From positions 372,001-436,000 of the forward strand of contig NZ_SPQQ01000003.1 of NCBI RefSeq assembly GCF_004766045.1: a DNA stretch of 64,000 nucleotides, read 5' to 3'. Positions 27,137-35,634 of this stretch are shown one piece after another (within the stretch, counting starts at the first letter, position 1; each line of letters opens with the position of its first letter). Source of the stretch: Desulfosporosinus fructosivorans (lineage in GTDB: Bacteria > Bacillota > Desulfitobacteriia > Desulfitobacteriales > Desulfitobacteriaceae). Below the pieces are notes generated by a model. It did no database searches, had not been told where the DNA came from, and saw only the letters and a program-made list of their open reading frames with translations. The position numbers were made by a program, and so were the translations under genes.

Positions 27137-27176
27137 ACTCCCAATTTTTAGAAGTGGGAGTCTCACGATTAGATGA
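27137..27176 (+). repeat. Short palindrome-tail repeat (copy 2)
   Basis: ACTCCCA (27137-27143) pairs with TGGGAGT (27155-27161) and is followed by CTCACGATTAGATGAA, closely matching the tail at 3371-3395. It interrupts the tsaE-tsaB spacing (160 bp), which is normally tight. Confidence 0.4.
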
Positions 27177-27194
27177 AAAGGCTCGGTGGAACCG

Positions 27195-27920
27195 ATGAAA
27201 TATTTAACCATTGATACGACAACGAAAGTTACAGCAGTCTCCTTGGCGGAAGACGGTCGGCTTATAGCTGAGAGCTTTTTACATACTGCCAAGACCCATT
27301 CGGAGCGTCTCATTCCAATGCTTGACCAACTGCTTATAGCTGCCTCTTGGACTCTGCAGGATTTAGAGATGATCGGGGTAGTACGAGGTCCGGGTTCGTT
27401 TACTGGAATTCGGATAGGAATCGCAACAGCTCAGGGCTTAGCTCAAGTTTTAAAACTCCCGCTTCTTGCTGTGTTGTCGCTTGATGCTCTAGCTTGGGCT
27501 GGATTGGGAAGAGTAGAAGACCTCGTTCCTATCTTGGATGCGCGCAAGAATGAGTGGTACACGGCGCGTTACCGTTGGGTGAAAGGGAAAGAGGAAGTCG
27601 AGTGCTTGACGCTACCCCAAGCCGTACCTACAGAGCTTTGGCTGGAACACTTGAGAAGTCTGGACCGTCCGATTTGTTTTGTTGGAGATGCTACCGAAAA
27701 GGCTAAGACCCGAATCGAGGAGGTCTTGGGAGAGAACGCTGTAATTTTGCCAGAGTATGTTAGCTTACCCCGTGGTGCGTATGCGGCTCGAGCGATCTGG
27801 CAACGTTGGCAAGAAACGGGCGTTGGAGAGTTAGTTGAACCGCTCTACATTCGTTTTTCTGAGGCGGAGGTCAATTGGGCGAAGAAAGAGGAAGCCCGCA
27901 GGAGATTAGAGCATGAATAA
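27195..27920 (+). CDS. tsaB: TsaB, t6A synthase scaffold subunit
   Basis: A 241-residue, ASKHA-fold partner of TsaD without its own catalytic metal site. The N-terminus MKYLTIDTTTKVTAVSLAE and GVVRGPGSFTGIRIG are characteristic. The start is taken at ATG 27195; GTG 27186 is possible. It overlaps rimI by 8 bp. It is essential in most bacteria. Confidence 0.93.
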   Translation: MKYLTIDTTTKVTAVSLAEDGRLIAESFLHTAKTHSERLIPMLDQLLIAASWTLQDLEMIGVVRGPGSFTGIRIGIATAQGLAQVLKLPLLAVLSLDALAWAGLGRVEDLVPILDARKNEWYTARYRWVKGKEEVECLTLPQAVPTELWLEHLRSLDRPICFVGDATEKAKTRIEEVLGENAVILPEYVSLPRGAYAARAIWQRWQETGVGELVEPLYIRFSEAEVNWAKKEEARRRLEHE

Positions 27921-28380
27921 AGGGATTGTACGTCCCCTGCACCCAGACGATCTTGAAGCTATTCTAGAAATCGAGCGTGTCTCTTTTGCGACACCTTGGT
28001 CTATAGAGGCCTTTAAAGCAGAGCTTAAAGATAATGAGTATGCTCGTTATCTTTGTTTAGAGTTGGAAGGTCAAGTGATCGGGTACATGGGTCTTTGGTT
28101 TATCCTTGATGAAGGACACATTACCAACATTGCTATTACTCCGAACCACCGAGGGCAACATTGGGGGGAGTTCTTGATGCGTTCGGTGATGGGAAAAATG
28201 CTTGAGCAGGGTATGGAGCGGATGACGTTAGAAGTTCGTGTTTCCAATAGCCCGGCGCAATCTCTATATAAGCGCTTAGGCTTTGTTATTGCGGGTGTTC
28301 GCAAGGGGTATTATGCGGATACTGGAGAGGATGCGATGATTATGTGGGCGGAATTGGGAAGGAAAGTGAATGTGACGTGA
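27913..28380 (+). CDS. rimI: RimI-like ribosomal-protein N-acetyltransferase
   Basis: A 155-residue GNAT enzyme. The acetyl-CoA loop is in ITPNHRGQHWGEFLM, with LEVRVSNSPAQSLYKRLGF further on, the RimI signature. It is predicted to acetylate the N-terminal Ala of ribosomal protein S18 and possibly others. It sits inside the tsa operon as in many Firmicutes and overlaps both neighbours. Confidence 0.92.
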   Translation: MNKGIVRPLHPDDLEAILEIERVSFATPWSIEAFKAELKDNEYARYLCLELEGQVIGYMGLWFILDEGHITNIAITPNHRGQHWGEFLMRSVMGKMLEQGMERMTLEVRVSNSPAQSLYKRLGFVIAGVRKGYYADTGEDAMIMWAELGRKVNVT

Positions 28381-29405
28381 TGGGGAGTCAAAAAAGTGAG
28401 ATTGTAATTTTAGGGATCGAAACAAGCTGTGATGAGACATCTGCAGCTGTTCTAGTTAATGGAACGGATTTGCGCAGTCATATTATTTCTTCTCAAATAG
28501 TGACTCATCAGAGGTATGGTGGGGTTGTACCAGAAATCGCTTCACGCGAACACAGTCTTCACATTCAACCTGTCGTACAGGAAGCTTTGGATTCAGCAAA
28601 GGTTAGTTTTTCAGATTTATCGGCCATTGCAGTGACTTATGGTCCTGGGCTGGTAGGATCCCTCTTAGTAGGGGTTTCAGGTGCGAAGGCTATGGCTTAT
28701 GCCGCTGGAATTCCGTTGATTGGCATTAATCATTTGGAAGGGCATATTTATGCTAATTTTCTCCATAATCCGGATCTGGAATTTCCATTCCTAGCTCTTT
28801 TGGTTTCTGGTGGACATACTCACCTCATCTTCTTTGAAGCCCACGGTCAGTACCAGGTTTTGGGGCACACACGTGATGATGCGGCTGGTGAGGCACTGGA
28901 TAAAGTAGCCCGGACTTTAGGCTTAGGCTATCCTGGAGGTCCCCAGATTCAAAAAGTCGCTTTGGATGGAGATGCACAAGCGTTTAAGTTCCCACGGGCC
29001 ATGTTAGAAAAGGACAGCTTAGATTTTAGTTTTAGTGGTATGAAGTCGGCTGTCTTAAATACCTTGAATTCTGCTCGCATGCGGGGTGAAACACTGAACG
29101 TTCCGGATCTTGCGGCTTCTTTTCAGCAAGCAGTTGTGGACGTGTTGGTCTGGAAAGCTTTGAGAGCTATTGATCAGACAGGAGCTAAGACCTTGGTGCT
29201 CGCAGGCGGTGTTGCAGCGAATAGTTTGCTGCGTGAGACATTAAACAAAGAGTTGTCTGAGCGGAGTGTAAGGTTTGTGTATCCACCACCACTTTTTTGC
29301 ACAGATAATGGTGCAATGATTGCTATCACGGGGTATTATCACTATTTAGCTGGGGATTTTTCGCCTTGGACACTGAATGCCGTGCCAGGGCTGGGACTTG
29401 TATGA
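28380..29405 (+). CDS. tsaD: TsaD, tRNA N6-adenosine threonylcarbamoyltransferase
   Basis: Catalytic Kae1/YgjD-family subunit of 341 residues. The metal-binding HLEGH lies in GINHLEGHIYA, the N-terminal GIETSCDETSAAV and the GGVAANS block near residue 270 are intact. The start is GTG 28377 or ATG 28380, overlapping the rimI stop (TGATG). It is last gene of the operon; a large palindromic element begins immediately after the stop. Confidence 0.95.
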   Translation: MGSQKSEIVILGIETSCDETSAAVLVNGTDLRSHIISSQIVTHQRYGGVVPEIASREHSLHIQPVVQEALDSAKVSFSDLSAIAVTYGPGLVGSLLVGVSGAKAMAYAAGIPLIGINHLEGHIYANFLHNPDLEFPFLALLVSGGHTHLIFFEAHGQYQVLGHTRDDAAGEALDKVARTLGLGYPGGPQIQKVALDGDAQAFKFPRAMLEKDSLDFSFSGMKSAVLNTLNSARMRGETLNVPDLAASFQQAVVDVLVWKALRAIDQTGAKTLVLAGGVAANSLLRETLNKELSERSVRFVYPPPLFCTDNGAMIAITGYYHYLAGDFSPWTLNAVPGLGLV

Positions 29406-29407
29406 GG

Positions 29408-29616
29408 GACTTGTGTGACACAACACTCGGTACTTACGACGCAGAGCAAACTAACCGTGTAAGCTCCTAAAGGGGGAATGGAATTCCCGCTATAAGCGCC
29501 GTCCATGGCGCTATGGGGCTTCGCACGTCCTGTGCTCAGCCCCGTATCTGGGGTCGCTTACATGGAAGTTTGCTAGTCTGCTTACGTAAAGACTTCGCGC
29601 TCGTGTCACACAAGTC
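29408..29616. repeat. 209-bp palindromic element downstream of tsaD
   Basis: Outer 14-bp perfect arms GACTTGTGTGACAC (29408-29421) and its complement (29603-29616). Inside is a second imperfect pair (29431-29451 with 29568-29588), then GTAAGC/GCTTAC (29459/29556), enclosing small hairpins near 29474-29488, 29496-29510 and 29515-29543. The segment 29423-29458 recurs inverted at 31309-31343. It could be a miniature transposable element or a structured RNA. No gene is supported here. Confidence 0.7.
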
Positions 29617-29899
29617 TTGGGCTTGGGTTGGGGAACGGAGAACCGGGGTGGGAGGACGGCACATTTCATGTGCACCGTCTATGCAAGTAGGAGACCGTTC
29701 TTGACTGCTTTCTTTGTGGTAGTGATCCTCAACGATCGTGTATTGTCTAGTTTAACCGAAGCTCAAGGTGAAGAGATGGGCCTTGGACAGTTACCGTTAT
29801 GGAATGCAAATGATGATTAGTCCACGATTGTTGGTGAATTATTAACTCTTAACTTGTAGTTAAGTGCCGACCGACTTTTTTGAAATAATGTTTTAATAG

Positions 29900-29926
29900 C
29901 ACTGCTTTTTTAGGGCAGTGTTTTTT
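29900..29926 (+). terminator. Hairpin with T-run
   Basis: CACTGC (29900-29905) pairs with GCAGTG (29915-29920) followed by six T. In the 934-bp gap 29406-30339 the palindromic element, this terminator and an AT-rich leader of the FNT gene are all that I can support. A 35-codon stretch ending at 29820 is open but unrecognised. Confidence 0.7.
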
Positions 29927-30339
29927 GTCTTCACATACCTTTGAATGCAAGTCGAAGACCCGTGCCCCGGCTTGTACCCTGACTTGAACTCTTATTTAAA
30001 ATTTGGATAACTATGTGGCAGCAAAAAGGCATATACTTCGAGTGGCTTATCCTATTGGGCCCCTTTCATAATTTACAAAATATAAAAACTATTTTCTTAA
30101 ATCACAAAACACTTTATTAATCTCCATAATCGTGACAGGAAGCGCAAAGCAAGTTAAACTTTATAATATACATCAGGGATTATACTCCCAAGAACAAGTC
30201 GACCTTTAGGAGGAGAAGTTTCAAGGATCAAGGTGCTATGCAGAAGTAAGATTCTTAACACATTACTTTAGAAAGGAGATTGACATTGTATTGTAAGAAC
30301 TTTCCCTGGGAAGAAATCTGAAGTTAAGGAGTGGGAACT

Positions 30340-31239
30340 ATGGAAGAAACAAAGGGCTTTTTAACACCAGCGGAAATTGCAAACACCACAGTAAAGACAG
30401 GAATCAAAAAAGTAGAAATGAAAAGTTTGAATATTATCGTGTTAGGAATTTTAGCGGGAGCTTTTATTGCTTTTGCAGCTGAAGGGTCAAATATGGCAGC
30501 CTTTAATTTATTTGCAAAGCCGGAAACTTATGGTCTTGGTAAAGTTCTAGCAGGTGCTATATTTGGAACAGGATTGATGCTAGTTGTCTTAGCAGGAGGA
30601 GAATTGTTCACAGGAAACACAATGATTTTAGGCGGAGTCTTAGATGGGAAAATCAAATTATATGACATGCTTAAAAATTGGTTTTTTGTTTATAGTGGCA
30701 ATTTTATCGGGTCATTATTTCTTGCCTATATGATGGTGAATTCTGGGCTATTTAACAGTGGGGCAAATGTTCTGGGTGGAGTAACTATTAAAATAGCATC
30801 CTATAAAGTAGGATTATCGTTCATGTCTGCTTTCTATTTAGGAATTATGTGTAACATGTTAGTCTGTCTAGCAGTTTGGATGGCCTACGGAGCGAAGGAC
30901 ATGGTAGGTAAAATACTTGCTATCTTCTTCCCAATATGGCTGTTTATAACATCTGGTTTTGAGCATAGTGTAGCGAATATGTATTATATTCCTGCTGGAA
31001 TACTAGCTAAATCAAATCCAAGCTGGGTAGCTGAATCTCATCTTGCACCAGCAGCACTTGCAAACTTAAACTGGGGGACTTTTATCATAAATAACTTAGT
31101 TCCGGTAACCCTTGGAAACATTGTAGGGGGATCGATTTTTGTGGCTGGTGTTTATTGGTTTGTTTATCTGAAAAACGATTCAAAACAAGAATCTGTAGCA
31201 TCATCAGCGTCAACATCTGTAGCAGTATCAGTAAAGTAA
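30340..31239 (+). CDS. Formate/nitrite transporter (FNT) family channel
   Basis: A 299-residue pentameric channel subunit with six membrane helices. Family hallmarks are GILAGAFIAFAAEGSN in the first helix, GGELFTGNTM and CNMLVCLAVWMA. The ATG at 30340 follows AAGGAG. Given the formate dehydrogenase operon downstream and the folate cyclo-ligase between, formate is the most likely substrate, but nitrite or hydrosulfide cannot be excluded from sequence. Confidence 0.9.
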   Translation: MEETKGFLTPAEIANTTVKTGIKKVEMKSLNIIVLGILAGAFIAFAAEGSNMAAFNLFAKPETYGLGKVLAGAIFGTGLMLVVLAGGELFTGNTMILGGVLDGKIKLYDMLKNWFFVYSGNFIGSLFLAYMMVNSGLFNSGANVLGGVTIKIASYKVGLSFMSAFYLGIMCNMLVCLAVWMAYGAKDMVGKILAIFFPIWLFITSGFEHSVANMYYIPAGILAKSNPSWVAESHLAPAALANLNWGTFIINNLVPVTLGNIVGGSIFVAGVYWFVYLKNDSKQESVASSASTSVAVSVK

Positions 31240-31308
31240 GCGTAGCGTCAGCAACGCGTAGCCAAAGCTCGCTATTGGTGCACGACAATGAGTGTGTATA
31301 CCTCAGGA

Positions 31309-31343
31309 ACGGTTAGTTTGCTCTTCGGTCGTAAGTGCCGAGC
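31309..31343 (-). repeat. Inverted copy of part of the 29408-29616 element
   Basis: The reverse complement reads CTCGGCACTTACGACCGAAG then AGCAAACTAACCGT, matching 29426-29458 with few changes. It lies just after the FNT gene. Confidence 0.65.
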
Positions 31344-31375
31344 TTGTCTCCCCCAAGTACCACGAGCGTACGTTC

Positions 31376-31550
31376 TGTGGATAAGGTTGAGCTGTGGATA
31401 ATGTGGATAAGTCTGTAGATAAGTCGTGGTAGCTGTTTTACGGTTTTGTGTAAATAGGTTCAATTGGCGGCCACATTATCCACAATGCCTGTGGATAATG
31501 TGGATAACTTGGGGAAGGAGGCAGTATAACTAGTTTTAGAAGGTGGATAA
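31376..31550. promoter_or_regulatory. DnaA-box cluster
   Basis: Six perfect DnaA boxes (TTATCCACA or complement) at 31376, 31393, 31402, 31476, 31490 and 31499. Near matches lie at 31414 (TGTAGATAA) and 31542 (GGTGGATAA). 31471-31484 and 31490-31503 form a perfect 14-bp inverted repeat centred on two boxes. No dnaA, dnaN or other origin genes are here, so a DnaA-titration or replication-control locus is more likely than oriC. The rest of the gap 31240-31709 holds the repeat above and no gene. Confidence 0.8.
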
Positions 31551-31709
31551 CTTTTAGGCTAAAATATTGATATATTCAATTCTTGTTCTGTTACTGCTCA
31601 AGAAATATCAGAAAACACTTATTATGAAATTTTAAAAATAGGAAGGATTTTCACTCTATTAATCGAATAATTCTAATAAGTACAAGATTTTCTGAAAGGT
31701 AGAATTGAC

Positions 31710-32297
31710 ATGAGTGAGGACCAACAGTCTTTAAAGGCCGAAGTGCGCCAGGCGTGTTTATGTCAGAGGACCTCTTTAGGAGAGAAGGAAAGAAAAAGAA
31801 AAAGTGGAATTATTCAGCAAAAACTTATGGATCTACAGGAGTTCAAACTGGCTCAAACTGTGATGTTATTTCTTAATTTTCGTGAAGAAGTAGAGACTAC
31901 GGCCATGGCAGAGGCAACGCTAGCCTGTAAGAAAAAACTAGTATTACCCCGCTGTGCACCTAATAGCATACTCCTTCCAATCGAAGTACATGATCTGATA
32001 CAGGATATTGAACCAGGAACTTATGGGATTCGAGAGCCTAAATTGACGCTTGGAGTTGTGGAACCCTCAGAAATTGATTTGATTATCGTACCTGGTTCAG
32101 GGTTCGATCTGCAAGGGAATCGTTTAGGGTATGGGGGCGGCTATTATGACCGCTTTTTTATGCTGTTGAACCCCTTAACACCGAGGATCGCCCTAGGTTT
32201 CGAATGTCAAGTCATTCCACAAGTGCCGGTCGGCAAGCACGACGCTCTAATGACGATGTTGATCACAGAAAATGGCGTATATAACTTTAATAGTTAG
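31710..32297 (+). CDS. 5-formyltetrahydrofolate cyclo-ligase
   Basis: A 195-residue enzyme (MTHFS/YgfA family) that converts 5-formyl-THF to 5,10-methenyl-THF with ATP. The C-terminal signature GNRLGYGGGYYDRFF and the basic N-terminal KAEVRQ segment are present. It feeds C1 units into the folate branch and so fits beside formate genes. The ATG has GAAAGG upstream. The next operon starts 21 bp later. Confidence 0.93.
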   Translation: MSEDQQSLKAEVRQACLCQRTSLGEKERKRKSGIIQQKLMDLQEFKLAQTVMLFLNFREEVETTAMAEATLACKKKLVLPRCAPNSILLPIEVHDLIQDIEPGTYGIREPKLTLGVVEPSEIDLIIVPGSGFDLQGNRLGYGGGYYDRFFMLLNPLTPRIALGFECQVIPQVPVGKHDALMTMLITENGVYNFNS

Positions 32298-32318
32298 AAT
32301 TTAGTAGGGGGGATTTAT

Positions 32319-32801
32319 TTGTGCACCGCGTGTGAAGATTTAGTAGACCCTAAGCAAATTAAGTTAGATGAGATTATTACCAAATACAGAAATGAAAATG
32401 GACCGTTGATCCCAGTTTTGCAGCATGCTCAAGAGGTTTATGGATATTTGCCAACTGACGTGCTAAAACACATTAGTAAATCTTTGCGTATACCACTAGC
32501 GAGGATATATGGAGTTGTTACTTTTTATGCTCAGTTTCGTTTAGTTCCTTCAGGAAGAAATGTGATCAACGTTTGTTTGGGAACGGCTTGTCATGTCCGA
32601 GGTGGAGCCAAGGTCCTAGAAACTATTGAGAAAGCATTAAAGATTAAAGATGGGGCAACGACTGAAGATAGGCGATTTACATTAGAAGTTGTGGCATGTA
32701 TTGGAGCCTGTGGACTTGCACCAGTGATTTCGATCAACAATGAGGTTCACGGCAGATTGTTACCGGAGAGTATTGCGAAAATATTAGCCAAATACGAGTA
32801 G
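32319..32801 (+). CDS. NuoE-like [2Fe-2S] subunit of NAD-linked formate dehydrogenase/hydrogenase
   Basis: A 160-residue thioredoxin-like ferredoxin of the NuoE/HydC family. The cluster cysteines are in CLGTACHVRG and CIGACGLAP. It passes electrons to or from the flavin subunit encoded next. TTG start behind GGGGGG. The order NuoE-, NuoF-like and FdhA subunits indicates an NAD(P)-dependent, possibly electron-bifurcating, cytoplasmic formate dehydrogenase complex. Confidence 0.9.
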   Translation: MCTACEDLVDPKQIKLDEIITKYRNENGPLIPVLQHAQEVYGYLPTDVLKHISKSLRIPLARIYGVVTFYAQFRLVPSGRNVINVCLGTACHVRGGAKVLETIEKALKIKDGATTEDRRFTLEVVACIGACGLAPVISINNEVHGRLLPESIAKILAKYE

Positions 32802-32814
32802 GGGGATTAAAGGG

Positions 32815-34605
32815 ATGGCAGAGAACCAACGGATTTTAGTTTGTGCGGGGACAGGATGCGCGTCATCGGGTGCACATAAACTTATTGATGCCTTGAAATT
32901 GGAGCTTAGTCGACAAGGACTCGAAGAAACCGTGAGCATTGTTGGTACTGGGTGCCAAGGGTTCTGTGAAAAGGGACCGACGCTGGTTATAGAACCACAG
33001 CAGGTATTATATACTTCGGTTACAGCAGATGATGTTGCAGAAATAGTTGCGCAAGATATTATGAAAGGCGAACGGGTTGAACGCCTTCTGATTCAAGATC
33101 AGGTAACTCAAAAACCACTGAGCACTCTATCCGAAATCCCGTTTTTTGCTAAGCAGCATCGGATTGTTCTGCAAAACTGCGGTGTTATTGATCCCCAGAA
33201 GATTGAAGAATACACGGCACGGGATGGATATCTTGGTTTACAGAAGGTGCTCAAAGAGATGTCACCGGAGGAAACCCTAGAAGAAGTCAAGAAATCTGGG
33301 CTTCGTGGTCGTGGTGGTGCAGGCTTCCCAACGGGTCTAAAGTGGGGCTTTTGCCGTGCAACGCCGAGCGATAAAAAATACATTATCTGTAATGCAGACG
33401 AAGGGGACCCCGGGGCTTTTATGGACCGCAGTGTACTGGAGGGGGATCCTCATTCTGTGATCGAGGGAATGCTCATCGGAGCCTATGCAATGGGTGTCGA
33501 TGAAGGCTATGTCTATTGCCGAGCTGAATACCCATTGGCCATTAAACATCTGGAAATTGCAATTCGGCAAGCTGAGGAAGCAGGCTACCTCGGAAATAAT
33601 ATTCTGAACTCGGGCTTCAACTTTAAACTGAATGTTTTCGCTGGTGCAGGAGCCTTTGTCTGTGGAGAAGAAACAGCGTTAATGGCTTCTATCGAAGGTA
33701 AACGTGGAATGCCACGTGTTCGCCCACCTTTTCCAGCAGTAAGTGGCTTATGGGGAAAACCAACCAATATTAATAACGTAGAAACATGGTCCAATATTCC
33801 TCATATTTTGCGAAACGGTGCGGAGTGGTATTCCCAATTCGGAACGGAAAAAAGCAAAGGGACGAAAATTTTTGCCCTGACCGGAAAAGTGAATAATACA
33901 GGTCTAGTCGAGGTTCCGATGGGGACAACCCTCAGAGAAATCATCTTTGACATCGGGGGCGGAATTCAGAACGGCAAAGCCTTTAAAGCTGTGCAAATTG
34001 GGGGACCATCCGGTGGATGTTTGCCTGAAGACATGCTGGATCTGGCCGTGGACTATGATACCTTAACCAAAGCAGGGGCAATGGTTGGATCGGGTGGACT
34101 CGTGATCATGGATGAGACCACCTGTATGGTAGACATTGCGCGCTTCTTCTTAAGTTTTTCAACGAAAGAATCTTGTGGAAAATGTACGCCATGCCGAGAA
34201 GGTACCAAGCGAATGTACGAAATTCTAGACAGAATTACAAAGGGCGAAGGAAAAGCGGAAGATCTCGATATTTTAGAAAATCTCGCTTTGACGATCAAGG
34301 AAACGTCCCTCTGTGGATTAGGTCAGTTCGCACCGAGTCCAATATTAGCAACTCTGAAATACTTTAGGCATGAGTTTGAGGCTCATATTTTTGATCATAA
34401 GTGTCCCGCACACGCCTGTTCAGCCTTGCTTAGTTATACAATTGATGCAGAAAAATGCAAAGGATGCGGGCTATGTGCTAAAAACTGTCCAGTGACTTGT
34501 ATAACAGGGGAAAAGAAAACCCCGTATGTCATTAAAGAAGAGGATTGTATTAAATGCGGAACTTGCGTGGATAAATGCAAGTTTAATGCAGTTATTCGAG
34601 CATAA
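32815..34605 (+). CDS. NuoF-like flavin/FeS subunit with extra ferredoxin domains (HydB/HytB type)
   Basis: A 596-residue diaphorase subunit. In order: N-terminal thioredoxin-like [2Fe-2S] domain (GTGCASSG, GTGCQGFCEKG), NADH/FMN-binding core (GLRGRGGAGFPTGLKW), the [4Fe-4S] site ESCGKCTPCREGTKRM, and a C-terminal 2[4Fe-4S] ferredoxin (CKGCGLCAKNCP, CIKCGTCVDKC). This is the architecture of NADH-reactive subunits of bifurcating hydrogenases and formate dehydrogenases. Bifurcation is inferred, not shown. Confidence 0.92.
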   Translation: MAENQRILVCAGTGCASSGAHKLIDALKLELSRQGLEETVSIVGTGCQGFCEKGPTLVIEPQQVLYTSVTADDVAEIVAQDIMKGERVERLLIQDQVTQKPLSTLSEIPFFAKQHRIVLQNCGVIDPQKIEEYTARDGYLGLQKVLKEMSPEETLEEVKKSGLRGRGGAGFPTGLKWGFCRATPSDKKYIICNADEGDPGAFMDRSVLEGDPHSVIEGMLIGAYAMGVDEGYVYCRAEYPLAIKHLEIAIRQAEEAGYLGNNILNSGFNFKLNVFAGAGAFVCGEETALMASIEGKRGMPRVRPPFPAVSGLWGKPTNINNVETWSNIPHILRNGAEWYSQFGTEKSKGTKIFALTGKVNNTGLVEVPMGTTLREIIFDIGGGIQNGKAFKAVQIGGPSGGCLPEDMLDLAVDYDTLTKAGAMVGSGGLVIMDETTCMVDIARFFLSFSTKESCGKCTPCREGTKRMYEILDRITKGEGKAEDLDILENLALTIKETSLCGLGQFAPSPILATLKYFRHEFEAHIFDHKCPAHACSALLSYTIDAEKCKGCGLCAKNCPVTCITGEKKTPYVIKEEDCIKCGTCVDKCKFNAVIRA

Positions 34606-34621
34606 ACTGAGGGGAGGTGCT

Positions 34622-35551
34622 TTGGCGTTGATTACTATAACAATTGATGGGCGCGAAGTCAGCGTTCCTAAGGGGACAACCGTACTTGAGGCCTGTCGGA
34701 TGCATGATATTTCCATACCAACCTTGTGCCATGATAAGGAAATCACCTCTGCTGGTGCTTGTCGATTGTGCGTTGTCCAAATTGAAGGGATGCGTAATCT
34801 TCCTCCAGCTTGCGTCACTCAAACGGCTCAGGGTATGAAAATAGAAACTCAAAATCCTAAAGTTCGGGCAGCACGCAAAACAATTCTAGAGTTGTTGGTA
34901 GCGAATCATCCCTTAGATTGCATGCTTTGTGAAAAACTGGGAGACTGCTCCTTGGCTAAATATGCTTATGAATATGGTGTTACAGGCGAAATTTATCAAG
35001 GTGAGAAACGGAATCAACCGATCGATGATGGAAACCCTTATATCCTAAGAGATCCCAATAAATGTATCTTGTGTGGCAAGTGTGTTGCAACCTGTAACGC
35101 TGTAACAGAACGAAGCGTGATTGATTACGCTTATCGAGGATTCAATACAAAGGTGGCCACCTTTAATGACACTGATCTGAATGATTCTAGCTGTGTTTAT
35201 TGCAACCGATGTGTGGCTATTTGTCCAGTCGGAGCTCTGGTTGACAAAAGCATGATGGGTAAAGGTAGGACATGGGAGTTCACTAAGGAAGAAGCCACTT
35301 GCACTTTTTGTGAATCTGGTTGCAATTTTGACATTAACTATAAGAATGGTAAAATTATTGGGGTAACTGCAAAATCGGCGGCCAATGGCCGACCGCTATG
35401 CCTAAAAGGGCGTATCGGGTCTGATTTCAAGTACAACCCTAACCGAACGGAAAGACCTTTCATTAATCAAGACGGTGAGTTCATCCAGGTTGCATGGGAA
35501 GAATTTCTAGGTCTCGGTAATATTGTCGAAAAAATTAACTCACTGAAATAG
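34622..35551 (+). CDS. Truncated FdhA/NuoG-like iron-sulfur protein without catalytic Mo/W domain
   Basis: A 309-residue paralogue of the first third of the following FdhA. It keeps the plant-type [2Fe-2S] domain (CHDKEITSAGACRLC), the His-Cys cluster region (HPLDCMLCEKLGDC), two [4Fe-4S] motifs (CILCGKCVATC, CVYCNRCVAIC) and the CTFCESGC cluster of the molybdopterin family. It ends soon after, at the edge of the catalytic domain, with an ordinary stop. All cluster cysteines are intact, so it may be a working electron-transfer subunit rather than a relic. TTG 34622 is chosen for the GGGGAGG upstream. Confidence 0.8.
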   Translation: MALITITIDGREVSVPKGTTVLEACRMHDISIPTLCHDKEITSAGACRLCVVQIEGMRNLPPACVTQTAQGMKIETQNPKVRAARKTILELLVANHPLDCMLCEKLGDCSLAKYAYEYGVTGEIYQGEKRNQPIDDGNPYILRDPNKCILCGKCVATCNAVTERSVIDYAYRGFNTKVATFNDTDLNDSSCVYCNRCVAICPVGALVDKSMMGKGRTWEFTKEEATCTFCESGCNFDINYKNGKIIGVTAKSAANGRPLCLKGRIGSDFKYNPNRTERPFINQDGEFIQVAWEEFLGLGNIVEKINSLK

Positions 35552-35634
35552 TGTTAGCGAAGCTATTTAAGATTCAATTGCTTCATAGAAATAGCCTCTG
35601 AATAAGAATGATTACCGGAAAGGAGTGAAATGCA

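Noticed and set aside
29617..29820. 67-codon open frame ending LGQLPLWNANDD
   Set aside because: The N-terminal part overlaps repeat-rich sequence and reads as low-quality; the last 30 codons look protein-like but match nothing I recognise.
31376..31550. Chromosomal origin oriC
   Set aside because: DnaA boxes are dense, but no dnaA, dnaN, recF, rpmH or gidA genes and no obvious AT-rich unwinding element with origin context are present.
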